Origin: Reyranella sp. CPCC 100927
GTDB taxonomy: Bacteria; Pseudomonadota; Alphaproteobacteria; Reyranellales; Reyranellaceae
Reading direction: 5' to 3'
DNA: 64,000 bases
Assembly: GCF_007859315.1 (NCBI RefSeq)
Contig: NZ_VOHA01000005.1
Location: 410,646 to 474,645, forward strand
This document shows positions 28,836 through 37,856 of this stretch, one piece after another. Both the position numbers and the translations under genes were made by a program. The notes beneath the pieces are model-generated. The model was given only the letters and a program-made list of their open reading frames with translations, did no database searches and was not told where the DNA came from. Each line of letters opens with the position of its first letter. Position 1 is the first letter of the stretch.

Positions 28836-29578
28836 GCCTGCCTCCACACCAGGACCGCGGACGCTCTTGGCACGTCCAGCCGATAACCTCGATCTGTCGA
28901 GCGCGCCTGTTGCCTGAGATGGGCCACCATGTCCGAGCGTCGCAGATCCGACGCCGGCCATCCCAGCCGGTCGGCGAGATACGCCGCCAGGCGTTCGATG
29001 TCGTTGACGATCGCGGTGAAGGTCCAGGTGGTCTTGGCGATCGCGTCGGGCGCGTTGTGGTCGCCCAGCGCTTTGAGCACCAGATCGACGCCCGGCGTCT
29101 CATCCTCGCCATGCCATGCCGAGGGCAAGCATCCGGCGAGGCAGAGGCCGCGCGGACCTGCTTGTGCTGGAACAACCCATGCTATCGCGCGCCGCGCCCA
29201 TTGGCGGCATCGCGCCAGGAACGCCTGTGCGTCATTGAGCGGAGCCGCGATGTTGGCGGCCAGCACCGTGTCGTATCCGGCCGATGTCGGCGTCGCCGTT
29301 TCCCACCCGCTGGCGAGAATGGTGGGTACACGCGCCAGGGCCGTGAGGCGCCGTCGCATGGCATCCGACGGCTCGATGGCCGTCCAATGGTTTTCGGGTT
29401 GGCACAAGGCCTGGCCGAGCTGGCCGCCGCCCGCGCCGATGTCCAGGAGGTTACCGATCTGCGGCACGAGGTTCGCGACAACCGGCGCCACGCGAGCAAC
29501 GTAGTCCGAGGTGTCGATGCCGGCGGCGTAGAGCTCAAGGGGATCGATCGCTTGCGGAAGAGTGGCCGCGACGGTCAC
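28832..29578 (-). CDS. Class I SAM-dependent methyltransferase, first gene of the B12-riboswitch uptake operon
   Basis: This 248-residue protein has the Rossmann-type SAM-binding motif I, NLLDIGAGGGQLGQAL (about residues 41-56), then WTAIEPSDAMRRRL (acidic residue of motif II) and YDTVLAANIAAPLNDAQAFLARC. The later part, WTFTAIVNDIERLAAYLADRLGW, has no assigned role. I chose GTG 29578 because GGGGAGG stands directly upstream. Other starts at 29602 (ATG) and 29671 (GTG) lack a ribosome site. The stop overlaps btuB (ATGA), so the gene is coupled to the receptor and lies directly behind the cobalamin riboswitch. Its substrate is unknown. It is not a corrin-ring methyltransferase of the CobA/CobI type. 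Confidence 0.78.
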   Translation of the reverse strand: MTVAATLPQAIDPLELYAAGIDTSDYVARVAPVVANLVPQIGNLLDIGAGGGQLGQALCQPENHWTAIEPSDAMRRRLTALARVPTILASGWETATPTSAGYDTVLAANIAAPLNDAQAFLARCRQWARRAIAWVVPAQAGPRGLCLAGCLPSAWHGEDETPGVDLVLKALGDHNAPDAIAKTTWTFTAIVNDIERLAAYLADRLGWPASDLRRSDMVAHLRQQARSTDRGYRLDVPRASAVLVWRQA

Positions 29579-29778
29579 GGACGCCTCCCCGCTGGCTGGC
29601 ATTTGGCGGGGCGGCAACAGGGTGAGGGAAAGACGGTCGACAAGATACGGGCCTCGCGGCGAGCGTGACACGTCACCGCGACGACGAGAGACCTGCTGCC
29701 CATGCGATGGGCTGCATCAGGTCGCCTGTCACATCGGTGCACCCCGCCCGACGCTCTCGCGCGTGACCACGACGTGGT

Positions 29779-29960
29779 GGCAGGTCTCCTGGCTCGCGGG
29801 TCGCCGCCTGCGACCGCCTTCCCAGTCCTCCGAAGAGTCCCAGTGGCCTGTTGGTCGCCGGCTCGCCGCTTACAGTTGCGGGGGCAGCAATGGCTTTGCG
29901 CGCCGCGGCGCACGCACCACTTTCCCTGTTCGTCCCTTGCGGGAACCACCGTCTTCATCG
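29779..29960 (-). promoter_or_regulatory. Cobalamin riboswitch controlling the btu uptake operon
   Basis: Read on the minus strand, this stretch contains the diagnostic cobalamin riboswitch blocks in order: GGTTCCCGCAAGGGACGAAC then AGGGAA, GCCCCCGCAACTGTAAGCGG, the B12 box GCCACTGGG (29841-29847 on the plus strand), GGGAAGGCGG, and the 3' closing block CGCGAGCCAGGAGACCTGCC. It lies in the 443-bp gap 29579-30021 upstream of the methyltransferase-btuBFCD operon. No T-rich terminator follows. The about 200-base leader between aptamer and start codon therefore suggests control of translation or Rho-dependent termination when adenosylcobalamin or another cobalamin is bound. Confidence 0.95.
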
Positions 29961-30021
29961 GTGCTGTAAAATGATCTTGCTGTCAAGTCGCGTCACGTAA
30001 CGCGATAGTCGCTATGTCGGA

Positions 30022-31341
30022 TCAACCCGTCTTCGCAATGAAATGGAAGAACGTACCGCTGACATGGTCACGTCGGCTGCTGAGCGCGGGAACAAGTTGT
30101 CCCGAAGCATCGACGGCTTCCAGCAGCGGCGGATCGCCACCCAGGTCGACCACACGCGCATAGTGGAACTCGTGGCCGGTGATGCGATCGCCGCGTCGAC
30201 CCAACGGCGACGCCTCGAGCAGTGTGCAGGCGCGATAGCCCAGGTGCAGCTTGCGTTTTGAAAAATCGGTTTCCAGGCCCAACAAACCTGTCATCCGGTG
30301 GCGAACGCCATCAGCGTCCACCAGCCCCTGCCCCAGCACCATGTAGCCGCCGCATTCACCGTGCACAGGGCGATCGCGCGAAAAGCGGCGCAATGACGCA
30401 TGGAAGGTCTTGTTGCCGGCCAGCGTCGATGCATGCAGCTCAGGATATCCGCCCGGCAACCAGGCAAGATCGGCGGATGGATCTGGCCCTTCGTCCGCCA
30501 GCGGCGAAAAGAGCGTGATCTCCGCTCCGGCCGCCTGCCACGACGACAGCACATGCGGATAGGTGAAAACGAAAGCGGCATCACGGGCGATGGCGATACG
30601 CTGCGCCGGTGGCGGCACGGCCTTTCGGTCTGCCGTAGGCACCCGTCCACCAACCGCAAGCTTCAATATCCGCCCGAGATCGCATTGTCGGGCGACGACG
30701 TCGGCCAGAAGGTCGATCTGCGTCTCAAGCGCAGTCACCTCCTCCGGCGGGATCAGCCCGAGATGGCGTTCGGCCAACCCCATGCGGTCATCCCGGACGA
30801 TCGAGCCCACGACGGAAAGGCCGGCCGCTTCGATCGCCTGGCTCGCCAGGCGGTGATGGCGATCGCTGGCGACGCGATTGAGGATGATCCCGGCCACCTG
30901 TACGTCGGGTCGAAGACGGGCGCAGCCCAGCGCGACCGCCGCGGCCGACTGCGCCTGCCCCGAGACATCGAGCACCAGCAGCACCGGCCAGCCCGTTTGC
31001 GCCGCGATATCGGCCGTGGCGCCAATGCCGCTCTCGCCTGCCTGGGCGCCACCGTCGAACAGCCCCATCGAGCCTTCGGCCAGCACCAGGGCCGCACCGC
31101 TCGCTTGCGTCAGTAGAGCCGACATCAGCTCGGCCGGCATGGCCCAGCTGTCGAGGTTGAAGCTGGTTCGACCGCAGGCGCGGGTATGGAACGCCGGATC
31201 GATGTAGTCGGGGCCATTCTTGAACGGCTGCACGTCGATGCCAGCACGGCTGAACGCGCGCATCAGGCCAAGCGCCACGGTGGTCTTGCCGGCGCCGGAC
31301 CTCGGTGCCGCGATCACCAGTCCGGGCGGCAGTGGGCTCAC
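30022..31341 (-). CDS. cobB: Cobyrinate a,c-diamide synthase (CobB)
   Basis: This 439-residue enzyme performs ATP- and glutamine-dependent amidation of the a and c carboxylates of hydrogenobyrinic acid. The N-terminal dethiobiotin-synthetase-like domain carries the P-loop [11 protein letters not shown] (residues about 12-22) and [10 protein letters not shown]...NLDSW. The C-terminal class I glutamine amidotransferase domain has [10 protein letters not shown], the nucleophile Cys in [10 protein letters not shown] and HEFHYARV. Translation starts at GTG 31341 overlapping the cobM stop (GTGA). It is the last gene of the riboswitch-controlled cob operon and is followed by the btu riboswitch region. 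Confidence 0.94.
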   Translation of the reverse strand: MSPLPPGLVIAAPRSGAGKTTVALGLMRAFSRAGIDVQPFKNGPDYIDPAFHTRACGRTSFNLDSWAMPAELMSALLTQASGAALVLAEGSMGLFDGGAQAGESGIGATADIAAQTGWPVLLVLDVSGQAQSAAAVALGCARLRPDVQVAGIILNRVASDRHHRLASQAIEAAGLSVVGSIVRDDRMGLAERHLGLIPPEEVTALETQIDLLADVVARQCDLGRILKLAVGGRVPTADRKAVPPPAQRIAIARDAAFVFTYPHVLSSWQAAGAEITLFSPLADEGPDPSADLAWLPGGYPELHASTLAGNKTFHASLRRFSRDRPVHGECGGYMVLGQGLVDADGVRHRMTGLLGLETDFSKRKLHLGYRACTLLEASPLGRRGDRITGHEFHYARVVDLGGDPPLLEAVDASGQLVPALSSRRDHVSGTFFHFIAKTG

Positions 31342-32111
31342 GGCCGATCCCCAGCCGCCCCACCGCGAAACCGACGTCGATGGTCGGCGTCATAGAGCGC
31401 GCTGTTGCGAAAGTCGTTAGCCGCCAGGACGCGCCCCACGAGAATGATGGCGGTCCTCTCCGACGCCGTCGGCCCGACACGCTGCGCGATATCGTCGAGC
31501 GTGCCGCGAACGACACGTTCGTTCGGCCATGACACCCGGAAAGCCACAGCGATAGGACAGTCGCCGCCGTAGTGCGGCAGCAATGCCTGCACGAGGTCCG
31601 CCAGCCGATGCACCGAGAGATGCAGCGCCAGCGTGGCGCCTGTCGCCGCCAGGGTTTCCAGGCGCTCCGCCGGGGGCATCGCCGAAGCGCGGCCGGGCGT
31701 ACGCGTCAGGACGACCGTCTGCGCAACCTCGGGCAGTGTCAGCTCACGGCGCAGCGCAGCGGCCGCGGCGGCGAACGCTGGGACGCCTGGCGTGACCGAA
31801 TAGGGAATGCCCAGAGCATCGAGCCGACGCAGCTGCTCGCCCATGGCACTCCAGATCGACAGGTCACCGGAATGCAGGCGCGCGACGTCCAGCCCTGCCG
31901 CGTGAGCGGCTCGCATTTCGGCGATGATCTCGTCCAGGCTCAGCGGTGCGGTGTCAATGATTCGCGCCTCTGCCGGACAATGCGCCAGGATGTCTGGATG
32001 GACCAGCGATCCCGCGTGCAGACATACCGGGCAACGCGCGATCAAATCGCGCCCGCGCACGGTGATCAGATCGGGCGCGCCGGGGCCGGCGCCGATGAAA
32101 TGGATCGTCAT
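31338..32111 (-). CDS. cobM: Precorrin-4 C11-methyltransferase
   Basis: This 257-residue SAM-dependent tetrapyrrole methylase converts precorrin-4 to precorrin-5. Motifs are [22 protein letters not shown] (residues 3-24), [54 protein letters not shown] and [18 protein letters not shown]. The GDLSIWSA and TRTPGRAS sequences separate CobM from its paralogues. The ATG at 32111 overlaps the cobE stop (ATGA), and the open frame nine codons further upstream is ignored. Confidence 0.94.
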   Translation of the reverse strand: MTIHFIGAGPGAPDLITVRGRDLIARCPVCLHAGSLVHPDILAHCPAEARIIDTAPLSLDEIIAEMRAAHAAGLDVARLHSGDLSIWSAMGEQLRRLDALGIPYSVTPGVPAFAAAAAALRRELTLPEVAQTVVLTRTPGRASAMPPAERLETLAATGATLALHLSVHRLADLVQALLPHYGGDCPIAVAFRVSWPNERVVRGTLDDIAQRVGPTASERTAIILVGRVLAANDFRNSALYDADHRRRFRGGAAGDRP

Positions 32112-32500
32112 GGGCCATCGCCCTCCGCCAACGCACACGTCGCCTGTGTCGATACCAGGCGCGCGACCAACAGCCGGGCGTTGTGACCGGCGCCCGCCAG
32201 CGCGGCAGCCTCCGCTACACTGGCATGCCCCACGGCGCGCAGCGCTGCCGAGGACCGGCTGACACAGCGCTCGGCCATCGCCATCATCTCGTTCTCATCC
32301 ACCCAACGCAGCGGAACGACCAAGAGGCGCGCGGCGATGCCGATCCCCTCCTCGGCCCGCTTGAAGGCGGGTGCTGCCAATGTCAGCCGCGTGGGATCCC
32401 AGGCCACGGGCGGAACCGCAGCGGCCATGCACTGCCGTACCAGGGCCGCGATCTCCTCGCCCGGGCAATGCCGTCGGCACCCGATGCCCGCGACGATCAT
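32108..32500 (-). CDS. cobE: Cobalamin biosynthesis protein CobE (CbiG C-terminal-like)
   Basis: This 130-residue protein begins [21 protein letters not shown] and contains [24 protein letters not shown] and [26 protein letters not shown], as in CobE and the C-terminal domain of CbiG. In the aerobic pathway CobE is required for cobalamin synthesis, but its exact role is not settled. It may bind a corrin intermediate. It sits between cobL and cobM with 4-bp overlaps on both sides. Confidence 0.88.
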   Translation of the reverse strand: MIVAGIGCRRHCPGEEIAALVRQCMAAAVPPVAWDPTRLTLAAPAFKRAEEGIGIAARLLVVPLRWVDENEMMAMAERCVSRSSAALRAVGHASVAEAAALAGAGHNARLLVARLVSTQATCALAEGDGP

Positions 32501-33714
32501 GGCTTCACCGCAGCCCACTGCACGACAGTCAGCGCCGGACGAAAGGCGCGGTAGCGTCCCAGGCTATCGGCCCGCTCAACGGCGATGCGTGTCAGGCTGC
32601 CGCCCATGGTTTCATGGGCGGCGATCAATCGCGCCTCGGTTTCGATCGTCACGCCGTTGGCCACGATCCGGCCGCCAGGGCGCAGGCGCCCCCATGCCTG
32701 ATCGAGAAGCGTGGCGTCATCGGTGCCGCCACCGACAAAGATCGCATCGGGATCCGGCAGGTCGGCAAAGATTCCGGGTGCACGGCCGACCCGCGCGTCG
32801 AGGTTCGGCACGCCCAACGTTCTGGCGTTGTCTATAGCGCGCGCCAACCGCCCAGCATCGATGTCGACAGCCACCGCGCGTCCGCGGCTGTTGCGCAACA
32901 GCCACTCGATGGCGACCGAGCCGGAGCCGCAGCCAATGTCCCACAGCAGATCGCCGGCGCGTGGCGCCAAATGCGCCAATGTGATCGCACGGATTTCTCT
33001 CTTCGTGATCTGACCGTCATGCTCGAAGAAATCGTCGGGCATGCCCGCCGCCAACGGCAGGACACGCGTATCAGCCTCGGCCTCCACCTCGATTGCCAGC
33101 AGATTGAGGGGATCGATCCGCTCAGCGACAAATGCGCCTGCTGTTGTCACTCGGATACGCTCGCGGGGCCCGCCAAGCGCCTCCAGTATCGCGATGCGCG
33201 AACGGGAAAATCCCAACGCATTCAGCATGTCCGCCACGGATCGCGGTGTCGTGGCATCGGCAGACAGAGCCAGGATGCGCGCGCCGGGTTGAAGCAGCGG
33301 GCGCAACGGCGCGAGTGGCCTGCCGCAGAAGGAGATCGTCGCAACATCGGCAAAGGACCATCCCAGGCGGGCGCACGCCAAGCCAAAAGCCGACGGTGCT
33401 GGGATGCACATCATCTCCGCAGCTGGCACGGAACAGGCCAGCCGGCTACCGATGCCGTAACAGAATGGATCACCGGACGCCAACACACAAACCTGGCGGC
33501 CTCGACGAGCGTGGATATGCGCCAAGGTCGCGTCCAGCGGGTTCGACCATGTGAGGGTCTCGCCATGGATCAGGGATTGCGCCAGCGTCAGATGCCGGTC
33601 GCCGCCCACGACCAGTTCGGCATTACCGACGGCGTCACGTGCCATCGCGCCCAGCCCCTCGACACCGTCCTCACCCAGGCCCACGATGGTGAGCCAGCGC
33701 GCTGGCGCACTCAT
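32497..33714 (-). CDS. cobL: Precorrin-6Y C5,15-methyltransferase (decarboxylating)
   Basis: This 405-residue bifunctional enzyme methylates C5 and C15 of precorrin-6B and decarboxylates the acetate side chain at C12. The N-terminal half is a tetrapyrrole methylase (WLTIVGLGEDGVEGL, VLASGDPFCYGIG, AEMMCIPAPSAFGLACARLGW). The C-terminal half is a class I methyltransferase/decarboxylase (LLWDIGCGSGSVAIEWLLR, VDIDAGRLARAIDNA, AIFVGGGTDDATLLDQAWGRLRPGGRIVANGV). Both halves are complete, equivalent to fused CbiE and CbiT. The start codon lies only 20 bp from the divergent cobK start, although the preceding cob genes lie beyond cobK on the same strand. Confidence 0.95.
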   Translation of the reverse strand: MSAPARWLTIVGLGEDGVEGLGAMARDAVGNAELVVGGDRHLTLAQSLIHGETLTWSNPLDATLAHIHARRGRQVCVLASGDPFCYGIGSRLACSVPAAEMMCIPAPSAFGLACARLGWSFADVATISFCGRPLAPLRPLLQPGARILALSADATTPRSVADMLNALGFSRSRIAILEALGGPRERIRVTTAGAFVAERIDPLNLLAIEVEAEADTRVLPLAAGMPDDFFEHDGQITKREIRAITLAHLAPRAGDLLWDIGCGSGSVAIEWLLRNSRGRAVAVDIDAGRLARAIDNARTLGVPNLDARVGRAPGIFADLPDPDAIFVGGGTDDATLLDQAWGRLRPGGRIVANGVTIETEARLIAAHETMGGSLTRIAVERADSLGRYRAFRPALTVVQWAAVKP

Positions 33715-33734
33715 TGTCGTTCACCCTGGTTCCC

Positions 33735-34511
33735 ATGACAGCGTTGAAGGTCCTCATTCTCGGCGGCACCACGGAAGCCGCAGCCCTTGCGGACCTGCTG
33801 GCTGGTGATGTCCGCTTCGATACGACGTTGTCGCTCGCCGGCCGGACGCAGACGCCGCGGCGGTTTCCGATCCCGACGCGGGTCGGCGGCTTCGGCGGTG
33901 CCGACGGACTGGCAGTCCATCTGCGCGAGCAACAGATCGACGTGGTCGTCGATGCAACGCACCCGTTCGCAGCCGTCATCAGTCAAAACGCGCTCATCGC
34001 CGCGCAATCCGCTTGCGTGCCCCCGCTCGCGATCCGTCGGCCGCCCTGGCTCCCCACGGCGGATGATCGATGGACCTGCGTTGCGACCATGCCCGACGCC
34101 GTCGCCGCCCTGGGGGTTAACGCCAGCAACGTCCTCCTGACCATCGGTCGCCAGGATCTGGTGCCTTTTCTCGAGGCGCCACAGCATTGCTATGTCATTC
34201 GCTCGGTCGACCCGCCGGCGATGGCATCCCTGCCACCACGGGCGAAGATCATCCTGGCCCGAGGCCCCTTCGATGCAGACAGCGAGCGGCGTCTGCTTCA
34301 GGAACACGCCATCGACATTCTGGTGACGAAGAATGCCGGCGGGACGGCGACCGTGGCCAAGTTGACGGCAGCCCGTCAGCTGCGCCTTCCGGTGATCATG
34401 GTCGAGCGTCCGGCGAAGCCCGACGTTCCGGCTGTCACCACGGCGTCCGACGCAATCCGGCAATTGGAGCGCCTTCATGCGCAATCCTCCGGTACGCCAC
34501 GGGGGCTGTAG
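33735..34511 (+). CDS. cobK: Precorrin-6A reductase
   Basis: This 258-residue NADPH-dependent reductase converts precorrin-6A to precorrin-6B. Family motifs seen are KVLILGGTTEAAALADLLAG (residues 4-23), VDVVVDATHPFAAVISQNA, PPLAIRRPPW, LLTIGRQDLVPFL, YVIRSVDPP, LARGPFDADSERRLLQEHAIDILVTKNAGGTATVAKLTAARQL and VIMVERPA. The ATG at 33735 is chosen over a TTG at 33714. It is encoded on the opposite strand to the surrounding cob genes. Its end overlaps the end of cobJ by 37 bp, so it lies antisense to a transcript linking cobJ with cobL. Confidence 0.94.
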   Translation: MTALKVLILGGTTEAAALADLLAGDVRFDTTLSLAGRTQTPRRFPIPTRVGGFGGADGLAVHLREQQIDVVVDATHPFAAVISQNALIAAQSACVPPLAIRRPPWLPTADDRWTCVATMPDAVAALGVNASNVLLTIGRQDLVPFLEAPQHCYVIRSVDPPAMASLPPRAKIILARGPFDADSERRLLQEHAIDILVTKNAGGTATVAKLTAARQLRLPVIMVERPAKPDVPAVTTASDAIRQLERLHAQSSGTPRGL

Positions 34512-35239
34512 AGCCAGTCGGCGCCATGGGGACGCGCGATCCGTCGTATATGACGCGATCCGATGATCACGAGGGTGCGCATGTCGGCGCGATTCCCCTC
34601 GGCAACACTGAGGTCGACAACGTCGATGTGTTCGTCGGCGCGTCCGACGGCTGTTGCAAACATCACGGGCGTCGTGTCCGGCAACCGAAGGCGCAAGGCA
34701 TCGAAGGCAGCATCGAGTTGCCAGGGTCGGGCTTTCGATGCCGGATTGTAGAGGGCGATGACGAAACCGGCGGTCGCGGCGGCTTCCAGCCGCCGCAGCA
34801 CCAACGTCCACGGCTTGAGATTGTCAGACAGGGATATGGCGCAGAAATCGTGGCCCAGCGGGGCACCGATACGCGCTGCCGCGGCCATCATCGCGGTGAT
34901 GCCGGGAATGATCTGGATATCAATGGCGCGCCAGTGTTGGGGGCCCATTTCGACGGCTTCGAAGACCGCGGCCGCCATGGCGAATACGCCGGGATCACCC
35001 GAGGACACCACGGCGACGCGCGCGCCGTCGGCCGCCAACGTCAAGGCGTGACGAGCCCGATCGAGTTCCTCACGGTTGTCGCTGGCGTGGCGGCGCTGAT
35101 GAGCCGAGGGCGCAACACGATCGAGGTAGGTCTGGTAGCCAACCAGATCCGTGGCGTCCGCCAGGGCATCGGCAGCCTGCGGTGTGACCTGAGTGGCAGC
35201 ACCGGGGCCCAGCCCCACGACTCGCAGGCATCCTCTCAT
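34475..35239 (-). CDS. cobJ: Precorrin-3B C17-methyltransferase
   Basis: This 254-residue SAM-dependent enzyme contracts the ring and methylates C17. It contains CLRVVGLGPGAATQVTPQA, DLVGYQTYLDRV, HALTLAADGARVAVVSSGDPGVFAMAAAVFEA, IQIIPGITAMMAAAARIGAPLGHDFCAISLSDNLKPW and VIALYNPASKARPWQLDAAFDALR, the usual CobJ/CbiH set. The ATG at 35239 overlaps the cobI stop (ATGA). The long open frame further upstream is cobI read in another frame. The gene's 3' end overlaps the convergent cobK by 37 bp. Confidence 0.95.
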   Translation of the reverse strand: MRGCLRVVGLGPGAATQVTPQAADALADATDLVGYQTYLDRVAPSAHQRRHASDNREELDRARHALTLAADGARVAVVSSGDPGVFAMAAAVFEAVEMGPQHWRAIDIQIIPGITAMMAAAARIGAPLGHDFCAISLSDNLKPWTLVLRRLEAAATAGFVIALYNPASKARPWQLDAAFDALRLRLPDTTPVMFATAVGRADEHIDVVDLSVAEGNRADMRTLVIIGSRHIRRIARPHGADWLYSPRGVPEDCA

Positions 35240-35967
35240 GGCGAGCGCCGCGCTGCCGGCAGCAAGACCAGCGAGAAGTACGGCACTTCCGCTTCCTCGA
35301 CGTGCGCGAACGGCACAACACGTTCCTGCGTCGTGGTCCCACGCTCGATATAGACAGCCGCGTCCAGCCGCCCCAGGCGACTCAATACCGAGCGCAGCTT
35401 GCCGATGTGGCGTCCGATTTTCATCACGACAGCCGCATCGGTCGCCGCGAGCAAGGCCTGAAGGCGTTCCGCGTCGAGGGTTGCCGGCACGACGGTGAGC
35501 GCATCGACATCCCTGGTCATGGGTAGTCCCGCCCGCGACCAGCAACCGCTCATGCCCGTCACGCCGGGCACGACCTCGGTGGGATATCGACCATGGAGCC
35601 TGTCGAAGAGGTACATGAACGAGCCGTACAGAAAGGGATCGCCCTCGCAGAGCACGGCGACGTTGCGGCCGGCGGCGAGATGCGTGCCGATCCGGAACGC
35701 CGCACCGTCATAGAAATGCGCCATGGCGAGGCCGTAGGTGGCGCTGTCCTTGGCGATCTCCGTTGTGTAGGGAAATTCCAGACGGATTTCGTCGGTTCCA
35801 GCGCGGATGGCACCCTGCGCCGTGACACGTGCGTTGCCTTCACGATCGCGGCGCGCGAAGAAGGCGATCACCGGTGCCGCTTCGATCAGCCGGGCGGCCT
35901 TCAGCGTCATGAGTTCGGGATCGCCGGGCCCCAGGCCGATCCCGTAGAGCGTACCGACCTGGCTCAC
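35236..35967 (-). CDS. cobI: Precorrin-2 C20-methyltransferase
   Basis: This 243-residue enzyme methylates precorrin-2 at C20. Motifs are [24 protein letters not shown], the CobI-specific [73 protein letters not shown] and [16 protein letters not shown]. Translation starts at GTG 35967, overlapping the cobH stop (GTGA). The upstream extension of the frame is antisense or out of frame to cobH and not coding. A 4-bp overlap also joins it to cobJ. Confidence 0.94.
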   Translation of the reverse strand: MSQVGTLYGIGLGPGDPELMTLKAARLIEAAPVIAFFARRDREGNARVTAQGAIRAGTDEIRLEFPYTTEIAKDSATYGLAMAHFYDGAAFRIGTHLAAGRNVAVLCEGDPFLYGSFMYLFDRLHGRYPTEVVPGVTGMSGCWSRAGLPMTRDVDALTVVPATLDAERLQALLAATDAAVVMKIGRHIGKLRSVLSRLGRLDAAVYIERGTTTQERVVPFAHVEEAEVPYFSLVLLPAARRSP

Positions 35968-36602
35968 AGGGCCTCGCTTGCCAGAGCATTGACCGCAGCG
36001 GCGGCCATGGCGCTGCCGCCGCGGCGGCCTCGCACGATCAGGAACGGCACGCGAGCGTCGAGCGCCAGGGCTTCCTTCGATTCGGCCGCGCCGACGAAGC
36101 CGACCGGCACACCGATGATGGCCGCCGGCCGAGGTCCCCCGGCATCGAGCCGTTCGAGCAACCGGAACAGGGCGGTCGGCGCAATGCCGATGGCAACCAG
36201 AGCGCCTGACAGGCGACCATCCCACAGATCCACGGCCGCGGCGGATCGCGTGTTGCCGATCCGCTTGGCGATCTGCGGCACCTGCGGGTCACCAAGCGTG
36301 CAGACGACCGCATTGTCCGCCGGCAGCCGTGCCCGCGTGATGCCGTTGGCCACCATCTGGGAATCGCAGAGCACGGGCGCACCTGCCTGCAAGGCTGCCT
36401 GACCGGCCTCGGCGAAGGTCGGCGACATGATGACATCCGGGGCGATGTCGACCATGCCGCAGGCATGGATGAGGCGCAAAACCACCCGTTCTTCCGCCGC
36501 AGAAAATCGCAAAAGATCCGCTTCGCGCCGGATGGCGGCGAACGACCGCCGGTAGATGTCGGCAGGATCGCGTTGATAGTCGCGTTCACCGGTCATGGGC
36601 AT
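35964..36602 (-). CDS. cobH: Precorrin-8X methylmutase
   Basis: This 212-residue enzyme moves the methyl group from C11 to C12, giving hydrogenobyrinic acid. Conserved parts are [38 protein letters not shown] (with the catalytic histidine), [49 protein letters not shown] and [22 protein letters not shown]. The ATG at 36602 or an in-frame ATG at 36596 may start translation, and neither has a strong ribosome site. The gene begins 3 bp after the cobG stop, suggesting re-initiation. Confidence 0.95.
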   Translation of the reverse strand: MPMTGERDYQRDPADIYRRSFAAIRREADLLRFSAAEERVVLRLIHACGMVDIAPDVIMSPTFAEAGQAALQAGAPVLCDSQMVANGITRARLPADNAVVCTLGDPQVPQIAKRIGNTRSAAAVDLWDGRLSGALVAIGIAPTALFRLLERLDAGGPRPAAIIGVPVGFVGAAESKEALALDARVPFLIVRGRRGGSAMAAAAVNALASEAL

Positions 36603-36605
36603 AAC

Positions 36606-37856
36606 TCATGCATGATGGCGTTTCAGGTAATCGACGGCAGCGGTCACATCGAGACCGGTCACGACCGGTGCATCGACAGTGCTGCCGGCTTCAATCAGTG
36701 CGTAGCGGCCGCCATGACCAACGAACGTCACGTCGGCAGGTGTCGAACTGGCGCAGCCCTTGGTACAGCCGGAGACATGGACGCGACCGCCATGGATCGA
36801 CAACACCGCCGCGAGCACCACGGCATCGTGGCGAGCTGGCACGGTGGCAGCAGCGCACGCCGGGGCGCCGGCGCATGCCGTGACGCGCTGGCGAGGATCG
36901 TGCGCATCCTTAACGAAGCCGCGGTCGCTGGCGAATGCCGATACCGCCGCGACCTGGTGATCGGGCACACCACGCAGGTGCAGACTGCGCCACGGGCCGA
37001 TGGTAAGTGACAGCGAGCCGATGCGTTGCATGAGATCGGCCAATCCCACCAGCATGTCGGCATCCATGGCACCGAACGGCGCCAGCAGTCCGAATGTGCC
37101 ACGGCCATTCCCATACCCCAGCGAGCCCAGAGATTGGCCAGCCGACGACACCACGGGAGACGCATCCGCCGTCGGGCGCAAATCCGCTGCGGTCCAGAGA
37201 GCCGCTTCGTCCCGTTCGGCGATATGGCGCAGACGCCGCTCGCCCTGGTGCCGGAAGAGCGCGACGCAAGCTCGGGCAAGCCGAAGAGCCACTGCAACGG
37301 CGTCTTGCGCTGTACCGTGCAGAGCCCGGCGGCAGCCCGCACCCCGCACGGCCCATGCCCCTTGCACAGGCCAGAGCTGAACATCCGCCGCAGTCTCGTG
37401 CAAAGGCAGGAGGCCGCCAGCATCGACGGCGAAACCGAACTTAGCTGGCAGCGATCGCAGATCGGGCGCTTCGTTCACGGCCTCCTCGAGGGCACGCGCC
37501 ACAGCCAGGCAATCCGGTGCTGCCTGTGGATCGTCGCCAGCCAGTGGCGCGACCAGAATGTTGCGGATCCGCTCGACCGCGGGCTCGGCAGCAGCGAGGC
37601 CCAGATCGATCATCTCGTCAGCGAACGACGCCGTCGATGCTGACGAGAAACCGCGCAGTTGCAGGTTCCCGCGCGCGGTGGCCTCGATCAGACCATTGCC
37701 GTACCGACGTGCGCCGTGAGCAAGCGCCGTCAAGCCCACCGGCGTGAGACCACCGATGGGCGGCTTGATCCGCACAAGCCATCCATCGCCGCTCTGCATG
37801 GGATGCAGAAGATCAGGGCAGGCGCCGCGCACGGCGCGGGGATTCAGGGTTGCCAT
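36606..37856 (-). CDS. cobG: Precorrin-3B synthase
   Basis: This 416-residue enzyme of the sulfite/nitrite-reductase fold uses O2 and an Fe-S cluster to hydroxylate C20 of precorrin-3A, the step that marks the aerobic pathway. Two ferredoxin-like repeats are visible (LVRIKPPIGGLTPVGLTALA with EATARGNLQLRGF, and GSLSLTIGPWRSLHLRGV). The cluster-binding cysteines lie in TACAGAPACAAATV and HVSGCTKGCA. All four expected cysteines are present. The start overlaps the end of cobN by 13 bp. Its presence instead of CobZ shows the Pseudomonas denitrificans-type solution of this step. Confidence 0.94.
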   Translation of the reverse strand: MATLNPRAVRGACPDLLHPMQSGDGWLVRIKPPIGGLTPVGLTALAHGARRYGNGLIEATARGNLQLRGFSSASTASFADEMIDLGLAAAEPAVERIRNILVAPLAGDDPQAAPDCLAVARALEEAVNEAPDLRSLPAKFGFAVDAGGLLPLHETAADVQLWPVQGAWAVRGAGCRRALHGTAQDAVAVALRLARACVALFRHQGERRLRHIAERDEAALWTAADLRPTADASPVVSSAGQSLGSLGYGNGRGTFGLLAPFGAMDADMLVGLADLMQRIGSLSLTIGPWRSLHLRGVPDHQVAAVSAFASDRGFVKDAHDPRQRVTACAGAPACAAATVPARHDAVVLAAVLSIHGGRVHVSGCTKGCASSTPADVTFVGHGGRYALIEAGSTVDAPVVTGLDVTAAVDYLKRHHA

